From Bifidobacterium dentium JCM 1195 = DSM 20436 (lineage in GTDB: Bacteria; Actinomycetota; Actinomycetes; Actinomycetales; Bifidobacteriaceae): 64,000 nucleotides of DNA. The notes under the pieces were generated by a model. It saw only the letters and a list, made by a program, of their open reading frames with translations. It had not been told where the DNA came from and made no database searches. Where the stretch lies: NCBI RefSeq assembly GCF_001042595.1, contig NZ_AP012326.1, forward strand, positions 2,170,001-2,234,000, given 5' to 3'. This document shows positions 34,326 to 42,495 of this stretch, piece after piece. Every line of letters starts with the position of its first letter. The stretch's first letter is position 1. Position numbers and translations under genes: made by a program.

Positions 34326-35458
34326 CACTTGGCCTCTTCCGTTTGATCGTTGCCGTCGGCACCGTCGTCGGTATTCGACTGTACCTGCTCCTGCGCGAGT
34401 CGCGCGAAATACGCCTGCAGCTCATCCGCCGAAATTACGGAGGTAGCCTCGCCGTCACTGTTGCCGGCGGTATCCGTGGTTGCGCCGCCATCGGACGGCA
34501 CGGCGTTCGCCTGCTGATCGGCGACCAGATTGCGCGCCGCCGGATCGATGATGGTCGGCTGCTGATCGTCTGGTTCCTGAGCGCGTGCGCCGGAACGATG
34601 CGACGCATGGCGACGGCGCTTGCGCTTGGCCGTCGAGGCCTTTTCATTACGGGAGGCGCTGGTTTCGGCGTTCTTCACCCATGTCGACACCGCTTCGCTG
34701 TCGCCCTGTTCGGAGCCGACGCCGGCAACGGCCGCGGCCGCCCGATGACGGCGCTTGTGCGGAGGCATGGCGAAGACCGAGGCGGCAAGTATCGCTAGGA
34801 TCACGAACAGACCGCCCGCAAAATACAACGGCATGGCGAAATCAGGAAGCGTCTGTCTGGTCCAATCCAATGAAACGGTGGCGTTCTTCGCATCACCGAA
34901 ATCAATCAGTGCAACGGCATTGGTGCCGTCATCGGTCGAGGTGCCCTTGATCTGCAGATTGGCGGTTCCGTTTCCGCATGAGGTCTTCGTCCACATATCG
35001 GAGTCCTGCACCGCCACCTGGTTGTCGGATTGGTCCGCGGTTCCCTGGGCCGCGGCCTTTTGCGTGGATAGCGCGGACCAGTCGGACAGTCCGGTGATAC
35101 GCGTGTATGGCGTGCCTGCAATCCAGCCGGCGACATCGCGGGCCGACCCGATGACGATGCATACGTTCGCGGATGCATCCGAGGCCTTTGCCGTGATGTT
35201 CACGCGCTTGTCAATCAGGGAAAGCACACCGGGATCGGTCACGACATAGCGTGAACCGTTCACCGACGAACTGGCGGTGATCCGCGCGCTCGGCTTCCAC
35301 ATGGTGGCGTTCAATACGCCGAGAACGATGCACGCGACGGCGAGCAAACCAAGAATGGGCGTAACGATGCCACGCATGATCTTGGCATGGCGCGTGGGGC
35401 CTGCCTTAACCTGTGGCTGTTCTTGTTCTTCTTGCGGTAAAGTCATAGCACCAACCAT
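34325..35458 (-). CDS. Membrane protein with external domain and cytoplasmic low-complexity tail
   Basis: This 377-residue protein has two membrane segments: one near residues 32-55 ('IVTPILGLLAVACIVLGVL') and one near 205-230 ('YFAGGLFVILAILAASVF'). Between them is an external domain of about 150 residues with two Cys (VCIVIGSA and TSCGNG) that could form a disulfide. After the second helix comes a basic patch (PPHKRRHR; AKRKRRRHASHR) and a long acidic and Ala/Thr/Gln-rich tail. I do not recognise a family. The ATG at 35458 has GGGGAG upstream. It is coupled to the lipoprotein gene downstream and divergent from the FKBP lipoprotein. Confidence 0.75.
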   Translation of the reverse strand: MVGAMTLPQEEQEQPQVKAGPTRHAKIMRGIVTPILGLLAVACIVLGVLNATMWKPSARITASSSVNGSRYVVTDPGVLSLIDKRVNITAKASDASANVCIVIGSARDVAGWIAGTPYTRITGLSDWSALSTQKAAAQGTADQSDNQVAVQDSDMWTKTSCGNGTANLQIKGTSTDDGTNAVALIDFGDAKNATVSLDWTRQTLPDFAMPLYFAGGLFVILAILAASVFAMPPHKRRHRAAAAVAGVGSEQGDSEAVSTWVKNAETSASRNEKASTAKRKRRRHASHRSGARAQEPDDQQPTIIDPAARNLVADQQANAVPSDGGATTDTAGNSDGEATSVISADELQAYFARLAQEQVQSNTDDGADGNDQTEEAK

Positions 35459-35526
35459 TCTACAGTCTCCCCATATAAAGCCCCCTGAACCGAGGAAAAT
35501 CAAGGTTTGCCGGTATGGTTGAACCC

Positions 35527-36495
35527 ATGCGCAGAACTACTTTCCTGAAAGCCGCAGCGGCAGCCTGCACCATGATCATGTGCCTGGGCGTCTCAGCCTG
35601 CGGCAATGGCTCCGATTCGAAGGCCTCGTCCTCCTCATCGGCCTCGTCATCCGCGTCTTCCTCCAGCTCATCATCGACCAAAATGCATCAGATCGCGGGC
35701 GTGACCGCCACCGGCGAGCTCGGCAAGAAGCCGACCGTCGCCTTCAAAACCCCGATGACCGTCGAGAACAACAGCTATGCCATCCTGCAGAAGGGTGACG
35801 GCGCCGTCATCGAAGACGGCGACCGCGTATGCTCGCAGGGCATCGCCATCAATGTAAAGGACGGCTCGGAACTTATGAGCACGTGGGAGAAGAACACTCC
35901 GGATTGCTCCACCGTGGTCTCCTCCGACACCAGCCAGATGACCGCGGCCTACTACAATCTGATCAAGGGCCAGAAGCTCAACTCCACCATCGCCATCGGC
36001 GTCAATGATTCGAATTCCTCAGGCACCTCGTATCTGATGGTGCTCACCTTCGTGTCCAAATCGAAGGATCTGACAAAGGCCGAAGGCACCAAGGTCATGG
36101 ATGTGCCGTCCGACCTGCCGAAGGTGACGCTCGACAAGGACGGCAAGCCGTCGATCGACATGAACGGCTACAAGGGCTCCGATTCGCTGGTGTCGCAGGA
36201 CCTGATCAAGGGCAACGGCGCGGAGGTCAAGGACACGCAGACCGTTGTGGCGAATTACACCGGCTGGCTGCTTGACGGCACCCAGTTCGATTCCTCCTGG
36301 GACCGTGGCGAATCCAGCTCCTTCTCGCTGGACAGCGTAATCAAGGGATGGAAGCAAGGTCTGGCAGGCCATACCGTAGGCTCGCAGGTGCTGCTGGTCG
36401 TGCCGCCGGATCTCGGCTATGGGAACAAGAAGCAAAGCTCCATTCCGGCCAACTCCACGCTGGTGTTCGTGGTCGACATCCTCGCCGCGTACTGA
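35527..36495 (+). CDS. FKBP-type peptidyl-prolyl isomerase lipoprotein
   Basis: A 322-residue extracytoplasmic lipoprotein. The leader MRRTTFLKAAAAACTMIM ends in the lipobox VSAC, followed by a poly-Ser linker (about 20 residues). A degenerate first domain (about 60-200) resembles FKBP in outline. The C-terminal FKBP domain (about 225-322) has VANYTGWLLDGTQFDSSWDR, VIKGWKQGLAGHTVGSQVLL, VPPDLGYG and STLVFVVDILAAY, so the isomerase site looks functional. It probably helps fold secreted proteins. The ATG at 35527 gives a normal lipoprotein leader; an upstream ATG at 35515 is possible. A -10-like TATGGT lies seven bases before 35527. The gene ends 26 bp before an IS element. Confidence 0.9.
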   Translation: MRRTTFLKAAAAACTMIMCLGVSACGNGSDSKASSSSSASSSASSSSSSSTKMHQIAGVTATGELGKKPTVAFKTPMTVENNSYAILQKGDGAVIEDGDRVCSQGIAINVKDGSELMSTWEKNTPDCSTVVSSDTSQMTAAYYNLIKGQKLNSTIAIGVNDSNSSGTSYLMVLTFVSKSKDLTKAEGTKVMDVPSDLPKVTLDKDGKPSIDMNGYKGSDSLVSQDLIKGNGAEVKDTQTVVANYTGWLLDGTQFDSSWDRGESSSFSLDSVIKGWKQGLAGHTVGSQVLLVVPPDLGYGNKKQSSIPANSTLVFVVDILAAY

Positions 36496-36522
36496 TCCGC
36501 CGTTCAGGTGCATCATCCGATA

Positions 36523-36565
36523 GTGGGGGCCTTCCCGTTTCTGAACCGCACCCCGATTATTGGAC
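36523..36565. repeat. Left terminal inverted repeat of the IS3 element
   Basis: It begins GTGGGGGCCTTCCCG and ends CCCCGATTATTGGAC; the middle differs slightly from the right end. Confidence 0.85.
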
Positions 36566-36608
36566 TGAAGAAATTCGGATTCGATGATTGGAGGTGTGGT
36601 TCTTTCGT

Positions 36609-37169
36609 ATGCGTGAGGATCGGAGGAAGCACTATGACGACGGGTTCCGGCGCGAGGCGCTGAGGCTCATTGAGGCCGGCGTGGGCAAACGCTCCCTCGC
36701 CCGTCGGTTTGCGATGCCCGTGCAGACTGCGGAAAAATGGATCATGCTGTACAGATCCAACGGCGGGGAGGCGGTCATGGGAACCACCGGCAACAGGCGT
36801 TATGACTGGGAGACGAAGGTCGCGGCGGCGCGGGACCACGTCGAGAACGGCTTGAGCGTGGCCGAGGTCATGGCCAGGTACGGGATAGCGAGCATCGCCC
36901 CGCTGCAGCGTTGGTGCCGCGAATACCGTGCCGGTGGCGCGGAGGCGTTGAGGCCGAAGCCCAAGGGCAGGCCTAAAGGCGCGAAATCCAAGCCAAGGCC
37001 GAAACCCACGCGGGAGCAGGAGCTGACCGAGGAGGTCGCCTACCTGAAGGCGAAGGTCGCGTACCTGGAAAAACTCCGGGCCCTGCGGGCGCAGAAGTCA
37101 CGAAGCGCGAGCGAAGCGCCGTCGTCCGACTGCTCGCAGGGCAGGGGCACCGGCTCGACCACCTGCTGA
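36609..37169 (+). CDS. IS3-family transposase OrfA
   Basis: A 186-residue DNA-binding subunit. It has two helix-turn-helix units of the IS3/IS150 type: FRREALRLIEAGVGKRSLAR with FAMPVQTAEKWI, and AARDHVENGLSVAEVMARYG. The C-terminal part (VAYLKAKVAYLEKLRALRAQ) is a leucine-zipper-like coiled coil, as usual before the frameshift site. The start is uncertain: the ATG at 36609 is 14 bases from GGAGG, and a TTG at 36588 is also possible. The chain continues beyond the slip site into an Arg/Ser-rich tail that is probably not the main product. Confidence 0.85.
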   Translation: MREDRRKHYDDGFRREALRLIEAGVGKRSLARRFAMPVQTAEKWIMLYRSNGGEAVMGTTGNRRYDWETKVAAARDHVENGLSVAEVMARYGIASIAPLQRWCREYRAGGAEALRPKPKGRPKGAKSKPRPKPTREQELTEEVAYLKAKVAYLEKLRALRAQKSRSASEAPSSDCSQGRGTGSTTC

Positions 37170-37180
37170 AGATCAGCGGG

Positions 37181-37975
37181 TTGGCGAGATCCACGTATTT
37201 CCACCATCTGTCGCATCCGGCGCATGAGACGCGCCCCGACCTCGATCCCATGGTCGCAGAGATCTGGGAAAGGACGGCCAACGGGTGCGGCCACCGGCAG
37301 ATCCATATGTGCCTGGTCCACGAGTTCGGACAGAAGGTGTCGGCCAAGAGCGTCCTGAGGGTCATGCGCCGCATGGGACTCAGATGCCCGATCCGCGCCA
37401 GGAATCCATGGAGAGGCTACAGCTCGTACAGGGGCGACGCTGGCGGAGGGGTGCCGAACCTGCTCAAACGCGACTTCACCGCCGGCAAGCCGTTCGAAAA
37501 ACTCGGCACCGACGTCACCGAATTCAAGGTCGCGGGCGGCAAGGCCTACCTCGCGCCCGTGTACGACATGGCCAGCAAGGAAATCGTCGCCTGGGACGTG
37601 AGCCGGCACCCCGGCATGGGGCAGCAGCGGCGTCTGCTCGCCATGCTCGAAGCCAGGCTGCCCGGGGGCGCGAACCCGATCCTGCACTCGGACATGGGAT
37701 GGCAGTACCAGCACCCGTGGTGGCGCGGGGAGCTCGAACGGCTGGGCATCCGCCAGTCCATGAGCCGCAAGGGCAACTGCCTGGACAACGCCGCCACCGA
37801 ACAGGTCTTCGGACACCTCAAGGACGAGTTCTACCGGGGGCGCGAATTCGACTCGTACGAGCAATTCAAACGAGAACTTGACGCGTACGTCATCCACTGG
37901 AACACCAGACGACGCCAGATACGACTCGAGGGACACACCCCGGAGGAATTCCGAAGCGTGTCCCTCGCAGCCTAG
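37181..37975 (+). CDS. IS3-family transposase OrfB (DDE integrase domain)
   Basis: The frame stays open upstream of 37181, back past the A5 run at 37069-37073 (GGAAAAACT). The -1 frame there encodes VVRLLAGQGHRLDHLLKISG, the usual OrfB N-terminus, so an OrfAB fusion by programmed -1 frameshifting is the likely active enzyme. The HTH_21-like region (GHRQIHMCLVHEFG; VLRVMRRMGLRCPIR) precedes the rve domain. The catalytic residues are visible: Asp in LGTDVTEFKV, Asp in LHSDMGWQYQ and Glu in 'NCLDNAATEQVFGHLKDEFY'. The element therefore looks competent. Confidence 0.92.
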   Translation: MARSTYFHHLSHPAHETRPDLDPMVAEIWERTANGCGHRQIHMCLVHEFGQKVSAKSVLRVMRRMGLRCPIRARNPWRGYSSYRGDAGGGVPNLLKRDFTAGKPFEKLGTDVTEFKVAGGKAYLAPVYDMASKEIVAWDVSRHPGMGQQRRLLAMLEARLPGGANPILHSDMGWQYQHPWWRGELERLGIRQSMSRKGNCLDNAATEQVFGHLKDEFYRGREFDSYEQFKRELDAYVIHWNTRRRQIRLEGHTPEEFRSVSLAA

Positions 37976-37996
37976 ACCTGTATCCTATTTAACAAC

Positions 37997-38041
37997 GTCC
38001 AACAATCGGGGCGCAGTTCATTTTGCCGGGAAGGCCCCCAC
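37997..38041. repeat. Right terminal inverted repeat of the IS3 element
   Basis: The complement begins GTGGGGGCCTTCCCG and ends CCCCGATTGTTGGAC, matching the left end. Confidence 0.85.
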
Positions 38042-38042
38042 T

Positions 38043-38118
38043 CGTTATCTACGCTCACATCACGCAGCACGGCCTTGCCCTTGATGGTTTTCGACACGTG
38101 ATCAAGATCGACATACAT
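38043..38118 (-). pseudogene. Truncated ABC ATPase, first 25 codons only
   Basis: From the ATG at 38118 the minus strand reads MYVDLDHVSKTIKGKAVLRD followed by VSVDN and then enters the IS3 end. The intact ATPase at 39561-40193 starts MYVTIENVSKTIKGKQVLCE, so this is clearly the 5' stump of its paralogue. All nucleotide-binding motifs are gone. No matching 3' part lies on the far side of the IS, where the FKBP gene stands, so the rest was deleted. A ribosome site (AAGGAGAGC) is still present. Confidence 0.88.
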
Positions 38119-38145
38119 GATTGCTCTCCTTACGAGATGAATGAT

Positions 38146-38395
38146 TCAAATGATTTCCAGCCGATTGAACAGCACGTAATTGGCCGCGACCAGCACAATG
38201 GTCAGAATGCCCAGCACCACACCCCAATTCGGCACAAGCAGTGAGGATTTCACAAGCCAACGCATCACCGGCGCGCAAGACAACGGCGCAAGGACCATCA
38301 TCAACACCGCAAGATAGCCATAGGCGCGATTCCCACCGAGATAACCAAGATTGATTGGTCAGAACCAGCACCAACAACGTCCACCCCGCGCACAC
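38146..38395 (-). pseudogene. ABC-2-type permease remnant with frameshift
   Basis: The last about 70 codons read NLGYLGGNRAYGYLAVLMMV and on to VLVAANYVLFNRLEII before the TGA. They match the end of the intact permease at 40221-40886 (NLGYLGGNRAFGYLAAMVSY to VVANYALFKRLEII). Just upstream, near 38349-38362, one extra base throws the homologous VCAGWTLLVLVLT out of frame. The N-terminal two thirds of the gene and the cassette's middle permease are missing. It is the second gene left of the decaying cassette copy. Confidence 0.85.
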
Positions 38396-38428
38396 GCGAA
38401 AACGCGTCTGATCGGCATAAACAAGTCG

Positions 38429-39301
38429 TTAATCATGGCGCTTCCTTTGCAACCAGCACAATACGGCGACTATCGTCGGAAGACCAACCAGGGTCATGGC
38501 GATGCCGATAAGGTTCGCGACGTTCGCCCCGGGCGTTTCGAGACCATCAAGTTGGAGATAGAGAATGGGATTCAACTCTTCCACATGGCTTGAGAAAGAG
38601 CATATGGAGGAAAACTGGATTATGCCCGGAAGCATCCACCACAACAACAGGAAGGCAACCGGCACCAGCACTTCCACGTTCCGATGCCTTACGAATGGCG
38701 AAATCGCAACAGCCAAGCAAGCGAACAATCCCGACAGCGCTGCCATCAGCAATCCGACGACGACAATACACAGCACCTGGTTGAACCGATATATCGGGTA
38801 AATCCATCCATTCGCTGAAATCAGAATGAACTGGAAGCTCGCAATATCGGCATCCGAACTCTCCACGCCATCGATAAACGACAGACGGGGATTTCCCGCA
38901 GCGGCAAGCAGAACATCGATGACGTAGGGAAGCACGCCTCCCAAAGCTCCCAGCAGAAAACCCGAGCACAAGGAGGTGCGTTCCACGACGCCATAGCTTG
39001 AACGGGCTTGCAGGAACGTCAATCTGCCGCTGCGACGTTCCACGGCCAGCGTGCTTCCTCCGGCCAACGCAGCCAGGAATGGGAACAGAAACTGATATAG
39101 CGTGGTCCCGCTGCCATATGTCGAGAACAACAACGTCTCGTCCAAAAACGTCGGCTGATGATATGGCAGCCTGTATCCCGCATGCCGCATCGTCCACCAC
39201 TGGAACACGGCCATGAATACCGCCAGCGCCAACACCAACAGGAAACGGATGCTCAATAACCCGCGTCTGATCTGCCCGCAAAGCAAGGAACCATTGACCA
39301 T
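38429..39301 (-). CDS. ABC-2-type membrane protein, second-cassette copy
   Basis: A 290-residue membrane protein with about six hydrophobic segments. It is a close paralogue of the 41568-42422 product: both share SFIDG, 'YGVVERTSLCSGFLLGA', GGVLP and 'QVLCI' with similar spacing, and both end CWLQRK. It is open throughout and has an AAGG about ten bases before the ATG at 39301. Its partner genes downstream are broken, so it is probably an orphan without an ATPase of its own unless it uses the ATPase of the first cassette. Confidence 0.8.
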   Translation of the reverse strand: MVNGSLLCGQIRRGLLSIRFLLVLALAVFMAVFQWWTMRHAGYRLPYHQPTFLDETLLFSTYGSGTTLYQFLFPFLAALAGGSTLAVERRSGRLTFLQARSSYGVVERTSLCSGFLLGALGGVLPYVIDVLLAAAGNPRLSFIDGVESSDADIASFQFILISANGWIYPIYRFNQVLCIVVVGLLMAALSGLFACLAVAISPFVRHRNVEVLVPVAFLLLWWMLPGIIQFSSICSFSSHVEELNPILYLQLDGLETPGANVANLIGIAMTLVGLPTIVAVLCWLQRKRHD

Positions 39302-39370
39302 TCTCACACAACCTTCTCCAACGATTCGACGGTTGGAGGCACAAACATCATGCACCTCCAACAATCGATT

Positions 39371-39532
39371 TCAGACAGAATCCGGGCTCCACACGCCCCA
39401 GGCCTGAGTCGCATCACTGTACTTAGCCGTATTCTGCAGCCTGAGATGAATATGGCACGGCTTGTATCCATTATTTTCAAAAACATATTGACCGTTCTTC
39501 CTATAATTGGCCAGTAGGTGGCACGGAATACC
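39371..39532 (-). pseudogene. C-terminal fragment of a secreted-peptide gene
   Basis: The open stretch contains GQYVFENNGYKPCHIHLRLQ, NTAKYSDATQAW and the terminal WSPDSV before a TGA. The better-preserved peptide gene at 42496-42926 has NGYKPRQIHLRLQNAGSY and ends WSPDSV as well. There is no start codon or signal peptide: an in-frame TAG at 39533-39535 closes the upstream side. It sits just ahead of the second permease gene, the same position as in the first cassette, which shows that the whole cassette was duplicated. Confidence 0.8.
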
Positions 39533-39560
39533 CTAACGGCTTCAGCTGTGCATCAATCGG

Positions 39561-40193
39561 TCAAGCGGCATGTAGTCGACCACTCGCCATCGAATGGAAC
39601 TGATCAGCGATGAGGTTCAACTCATCACGGTGATGCGAGGCGATGATTACGGTCTTCCCCTGTTCACGCTGACGCCGCATCTCCTCCAGGAACACGCCCA
39701 CCGACTGTTCGTCCAAACCATTGGTCGGTTCGTCCAACAGAATCAGATTCTGATGCTCCATCAGCGCCTGCACAATGGCCAGCTTCTGACGCATGCCCAG
39801 CGAATATGATTTCATTTTTTCGTCGGCGTGCTCCCACAACCCAAATTCTTTCAATAGCCGTTCCGTCTCATCAGAATCGAAATCCTTGTTGATGCCGGCC
39901 AAGTATTTCAGGTTCTGCATACCCGTCTCCGACAGCACGAAACCTGGGTTCTCGATGATTACTCCCACGGAATCAGGCAGTTTCCGGTTGAATTCGACCG
40001 ACTTGCCGTTCATGCTCACCGTGCCCGTATCCACATGGATGAATCCACAGATTGCGCGCAGCAGCATGGTCTTGCCCGACCCGTTCGGACCGACCACCCC
40101 ATAAATCCGACCACGCTCGAAACCCGCGTTGACTTCGCACAGCACCTGCTTGCCTTTGATGGTTTTCGATACATTCTCGATGGTGACGTACAT
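39561..40193 (-). CDS. ABC transporter ATPase of the peptide cassette
   Basis: A 210-residue ATPase with all motifs: Walker A GPNGSGKTMLL (about residues 36-46), signature YSLGMRQKLAIVQALM, Walker B LILLDEPTNGLD and a switch-His region IIASHHRDEL. It resembles the ATPases of lantibiotic-immunity and ABC-2 type exporters (CcmA/BcrA class). AAGGAGG lies close before the ATG at 40193. It is the last gene of a five-gene minus-strand unit (peptide, three membrane proteins, ATPase), which suggests export of, or protection from, a peptide. Confidence 0.9.
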   Translation of the reverse strand: MYVTIENVSKTIKGKQVLCEVNAGFERGRIYGVVGPNGSGKTMLLRAICGFIHVDTGTVSMNGKSVEFNRKLPDSVGVIIENPGFVLSETGMQNLKYLAGINKDFDSDETERLLKEFGLWEHADEKMKSYSLGMRQKLAIVQALMEHQNLILLDEPTNGLDEQSVGVFLEEMRRQREQGKTVIIASHHRDELNLIADQFHSMASGRLHAA

Positions 40194-40220
40194 AGTTCCT
40201 CCTTGTTATGTTCGAGGTGG

Positions 40221-40886
40221 TTAGATAATTTCCAAACGCTTGAACAGTGCATAATTCGCCACGACCAATGCAATGGTCATAACCAACAACACAGCAATCC
40301 AACGCGGTTGGCCGAACGACACCGAAACACCGACCAGCCAGCGCATCAACGGCACATACGACAACGGCACAAGGTACGACACCATCGCTGCAAGATATCC
40401 GAATGCACGGTTCCCGCCGAGATAGCCAAGATTGACGGTCAACAGCAACGCCATCACCGTCCATCCCGCACACACCGCACCAGCCGTAAGCGATGCACTG
40501 TGTTCTTTCACTATGGCCAAGGCCACTGCCAATTGCAGCCCGGCATATGCCAGACAGTACGCAGACAGAACCATGCAATAGCTCACGAACCTCGACCATC
40601 CGCGACGACGGCGCACATACACCATTGTCTCGGGAATGCTCAGATACTTCGACGGTTGCTCCAGCGGCAGCACCACACCGAACACCATGAAACAGATGGC
40701 ATACAAGTTGCTCATGAGACTGGAGCCCGAAGCAGCGTCGGGCATACGAAACATGCCGATGAAGATTCCGCGGTCCTGTCCGCTCGTATAAAAGCGGTAC
40801 GTCAACACAGCATAGATGGACACCAGCGCCAACCTTGTGCCAGTGCCACCACGCAATGTTTGGAGGACTCGTTTCCATACCATCAT
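40221..40886 (-). CDS. ABC-2-type membrane protein of the peptide cassette (third)
   Basis: A 221-residue protein with about six hydrophobic helices, a basic N-terminus (MMVWKRVLQTLRGGTGTRL) and the C-terminal 'IALVVANYALFKRLEII'. No named domain is obvious beyond the ABC-2 permease layout. The ATG at 40886 overlaps the previous gene's TGA by four bases, and the ATPase follows after 27 bases. A frameshifted remnant of its paralogue is at 38146-38395. Confidence 0.8.
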   Translation of the reverse strand: MMVWKRVLQTLRGGTGTRLALVSIYAVLTYRFYTSGQDRGIFIGMFRMPDAASGSSLMSNLYAICFMVFGVVLPLEQPSKYLSIPETMVYVRRRRGWSRFVSYCMVLSAYCLAYAGLQLAVALAIVKEHSASLTAGAVCAGWTVMALLLTVNLGYLGGNRAFGYLAAMVSYLVPLSYVPLMRWLVGVSVSFGQPRWIAVLLVMTIALVVANYALFKRLEII

Positions 40887-41575
40887 GACATCCTCAAACG
40901 ATCACGACAGTTGAACACCGCGATATTGGCGATGCCCATGAGCAGGCAATAACCGATGAACGGCACTACTTGCTGGATGAACACCAACGTCAGGGAATCA
41001 CCAATCGGATACCAGAAATAGAAAACATATCTGGTCAGGTCGCCAGGCATCAGTTTCAGACAGAAATCGGCAATGATGGGAATGGCAATGGCTGGCGGCA
41101 ATATTTGTCCCCATGCTATGCCCAGATTCATCAGTAACCAAACGAACAACGTGACCGATGCGTTCATCATGAGTAACTGCAACAACATGATGGCACATAA
41201 CGTCCACTCCTGTGGAGTGCTTACACTTTCTCTCAGCACACCTGCCACCACAAACAACACCGACACAGGAAGTGCCGTGACGAATGTCGAGAATACCAGC
41301 CACCGAGTATTCAGACGGAATTCGTCAACCGGATTGCGACGGACACGTTCAAAGGAATCGAACCGCGCAGCCCCCATGCAGAATAGTACGAGGCACGCCG
41401 GCAGCATCGTTCGCTCCGCAACCTCTACCATGAATCCGTAGTACATAGTATTCAAAGGAAATGGTTTGCACGCGATTAAGACAATATACGCCACACCACA
41501 AGCCAAGCCGAACCTCATAAGATTCTTCACGCGTCTAGAAACGCGGCCGAGAGGCACAAACAATTCGCTACTCAT
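40883..41575 (-). CDS. ABC-2-type membrane protein of the peptide cassette (second)
   Basis: A 230-residue membrane protein with about six hydrophobic segments. The N-terminus MSSELFVPLGRVSRRVKNLM is basic, as expected for the cytoplasmic side. The ATG at 41575 overlaps the preceding permease stop by eight bases and has AAAGGAAA upstream, and its own stop overlaps the next start by four bases. These overlaps argue for a stoichiometric complex. No paralogue survives in the second cassette. Confidence 0.78.
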   Translation of the reverse strand: MSSELFVPLGRVSRRVKNLMRFGLACGVAYIVLIACKPFPLNTMYYGFMVEVAERTMLPACLVLFCMGAARFDSFERVRRNPVDEFRLNTRWLVFSTFVTALPVSVLFVVAGVLRESVSTPQEWTLCAIMLLQLLMMNASVTLFVWLLMNLGIAWGQILPPAIAIPIIADFCLKLMPGDLTRYVFYFWYPIGDSLTLVFIQQVVPFIGYCLLMGIANIAVFNCRDRLRMS

Positions 41576-42422
41576 GAAATTTCCTTTGCAACCAGCACAG
41601 CATAACAACGATTAGGGGAAGACCTGTCAGTGTCACAGCGACTCCTATAAGGTTGGTCAGCGTCGAACCTGACGCGGTAAATCCATTGACCTGCAAATAG
41701 AGAATCGGATTGATGTCCTCCGCATGGCCAGGATGAGGAACCAGTACCGGAAAAGCCCACCATAACAACAGGAAAGCGGTAGGAACCAATACCTCAACAT
41801 ACTTATGTGTCATAAAAGGTGATGACGCTATGGCAAGGCAAGTGAATAATCCCGAAAGAACAGCAACCAACAAACCGACAGTTGCAATGCACAGTACTTG
41901 ATTGTATCTGTAGATCGGATAGACCCATCCTTCCGACCAAACAAGAATATATTGGGAGCTGGCGGCTTTCGCATCAGAATTCATCACGCCATCAATGAAC
42001 GACAAATGCGGATTCCGAATCGCGCAAAATATAATACTGGTAAGAAAGGGAAGCACACCGCCAAACGCCCCCAGCAGAAAACCCGAGCATAAAGATGTGC
42101 GCTCCACAACACCATAATTTAAGCGAGCTTCCAGTAATTCCAGCCGATGACTCTGCTTTTCCGTAGCTAATACGCTGCCGCCAACCAATGCAGCTAAAAA
42201 CGGAAAAAGAAAAAGATATAACGCCGTACCACTGCCATCAGGCGAAAACAGCAGCACCTCATCCAAAAATGTAGACTCATGATCATGTATTCTGTATCCC
42301 AAATGCCTTATCGACCACCATTGAAAGCCGACGATAAAAAGCGATAACGCAACAACGACCAGGCAACGTACGTTACGTAATCCGCTTTTAATCTGAGCAC
42401 GCATCAATCCAATATTCACCAT
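41568..42422 (-). CDS. ABC-2-type membrane protein of the peptide cassette (first)
   Basis: A 284-residue membrane protein, about six helices, paralogous to the 38429-39301 product along its whole length (GFQWWSIRHLGYRIHDHEST versus VFQWWTMRHAGYRLPYHQPT). The DNA is noticeably more A+T rich than the flanking housekeeping genes and than the second copy, a sign of foreign origin. AGGAG lies seven bases before the ATG. It follows the peptide gene by 73 bp that contain a hairpin. Confidence 0.8.
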   Translation of the reverse strand: MVNIGLMRAQIKSGLRNVRCLVVVALSLFIVGFQWWSIRHLGYRIHDHESTFLDEVLLFSPDGSGTALYLFLFPFLAALVGGSVLATEKQSHRLELLEARLNYGVVERTSLCSGFLLGAFGGVLPFLTSIIFCAIRNPHLSFIDGVMNSDAKAASSQYILVWSEGWVYPIYRYNQVLCIATVGLLVAVLSGLFTCLAIASSPFMTHKYVEVLVPTAFLLLWWAFPVLVPHPGHAEDINPILYLQVNGFTASGSTLTNLIGVAVTLTGLPLIVVMLCWLQRKFHE

Positions 42423-42445
42423 CGCAAATCTCCTACACAGATGAA

Positions 42446-42489
42446 GGTGCTCCGGCTGAACCTTATAGATTCAGTCAGAACACCTTTTT
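42446..42489 (+). terminator. Plus-strand terminator-like hairpin between peptide and ABC genes
   Basis: GGTGCTCCGGCTGAA (42446-42460) pairs with TTCAGTCAGAACACC (42470-42484) with a few wobbles and mismatches, then TTTTT follows on the plus strand. On the minus strand the same hairpin has no T-run and would lie between the peptide and permease cistrons. There it could hold back or protect the message so that peptide is made in excess. Confidence 0.5.
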
Positions 42490-42495
42490 GCAACA

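Larger units (their letters stand above)
36522..38042 (+). mobile_element. IS3-family insertion sequence (about 1.52 kb)
   Basis: The element is bounded by imperfect inverted repeats of about 44 bp: 36523-36565 and 37997-38041, both starting GTGGGGGCCTTCCCG at the tips and sharing CCCCGATT(A/G)TTGGAC inside. It encodes OrfA and OrfB in -1 relation with an A-rich slip site and a complete DDE catalytic triad. The three bases on either side (GAT on the left, CGT on the right) do not match, so no target duplication is visible. The right end lies inside an ABC ATPase remnant. Confidence 0.9.

Noticed and set aside
39304..39486. 60-residue frame in the second peptide region
   Set aside because: It is the wrong frame; the conserved peptide end is read in another frame (39371-39532).
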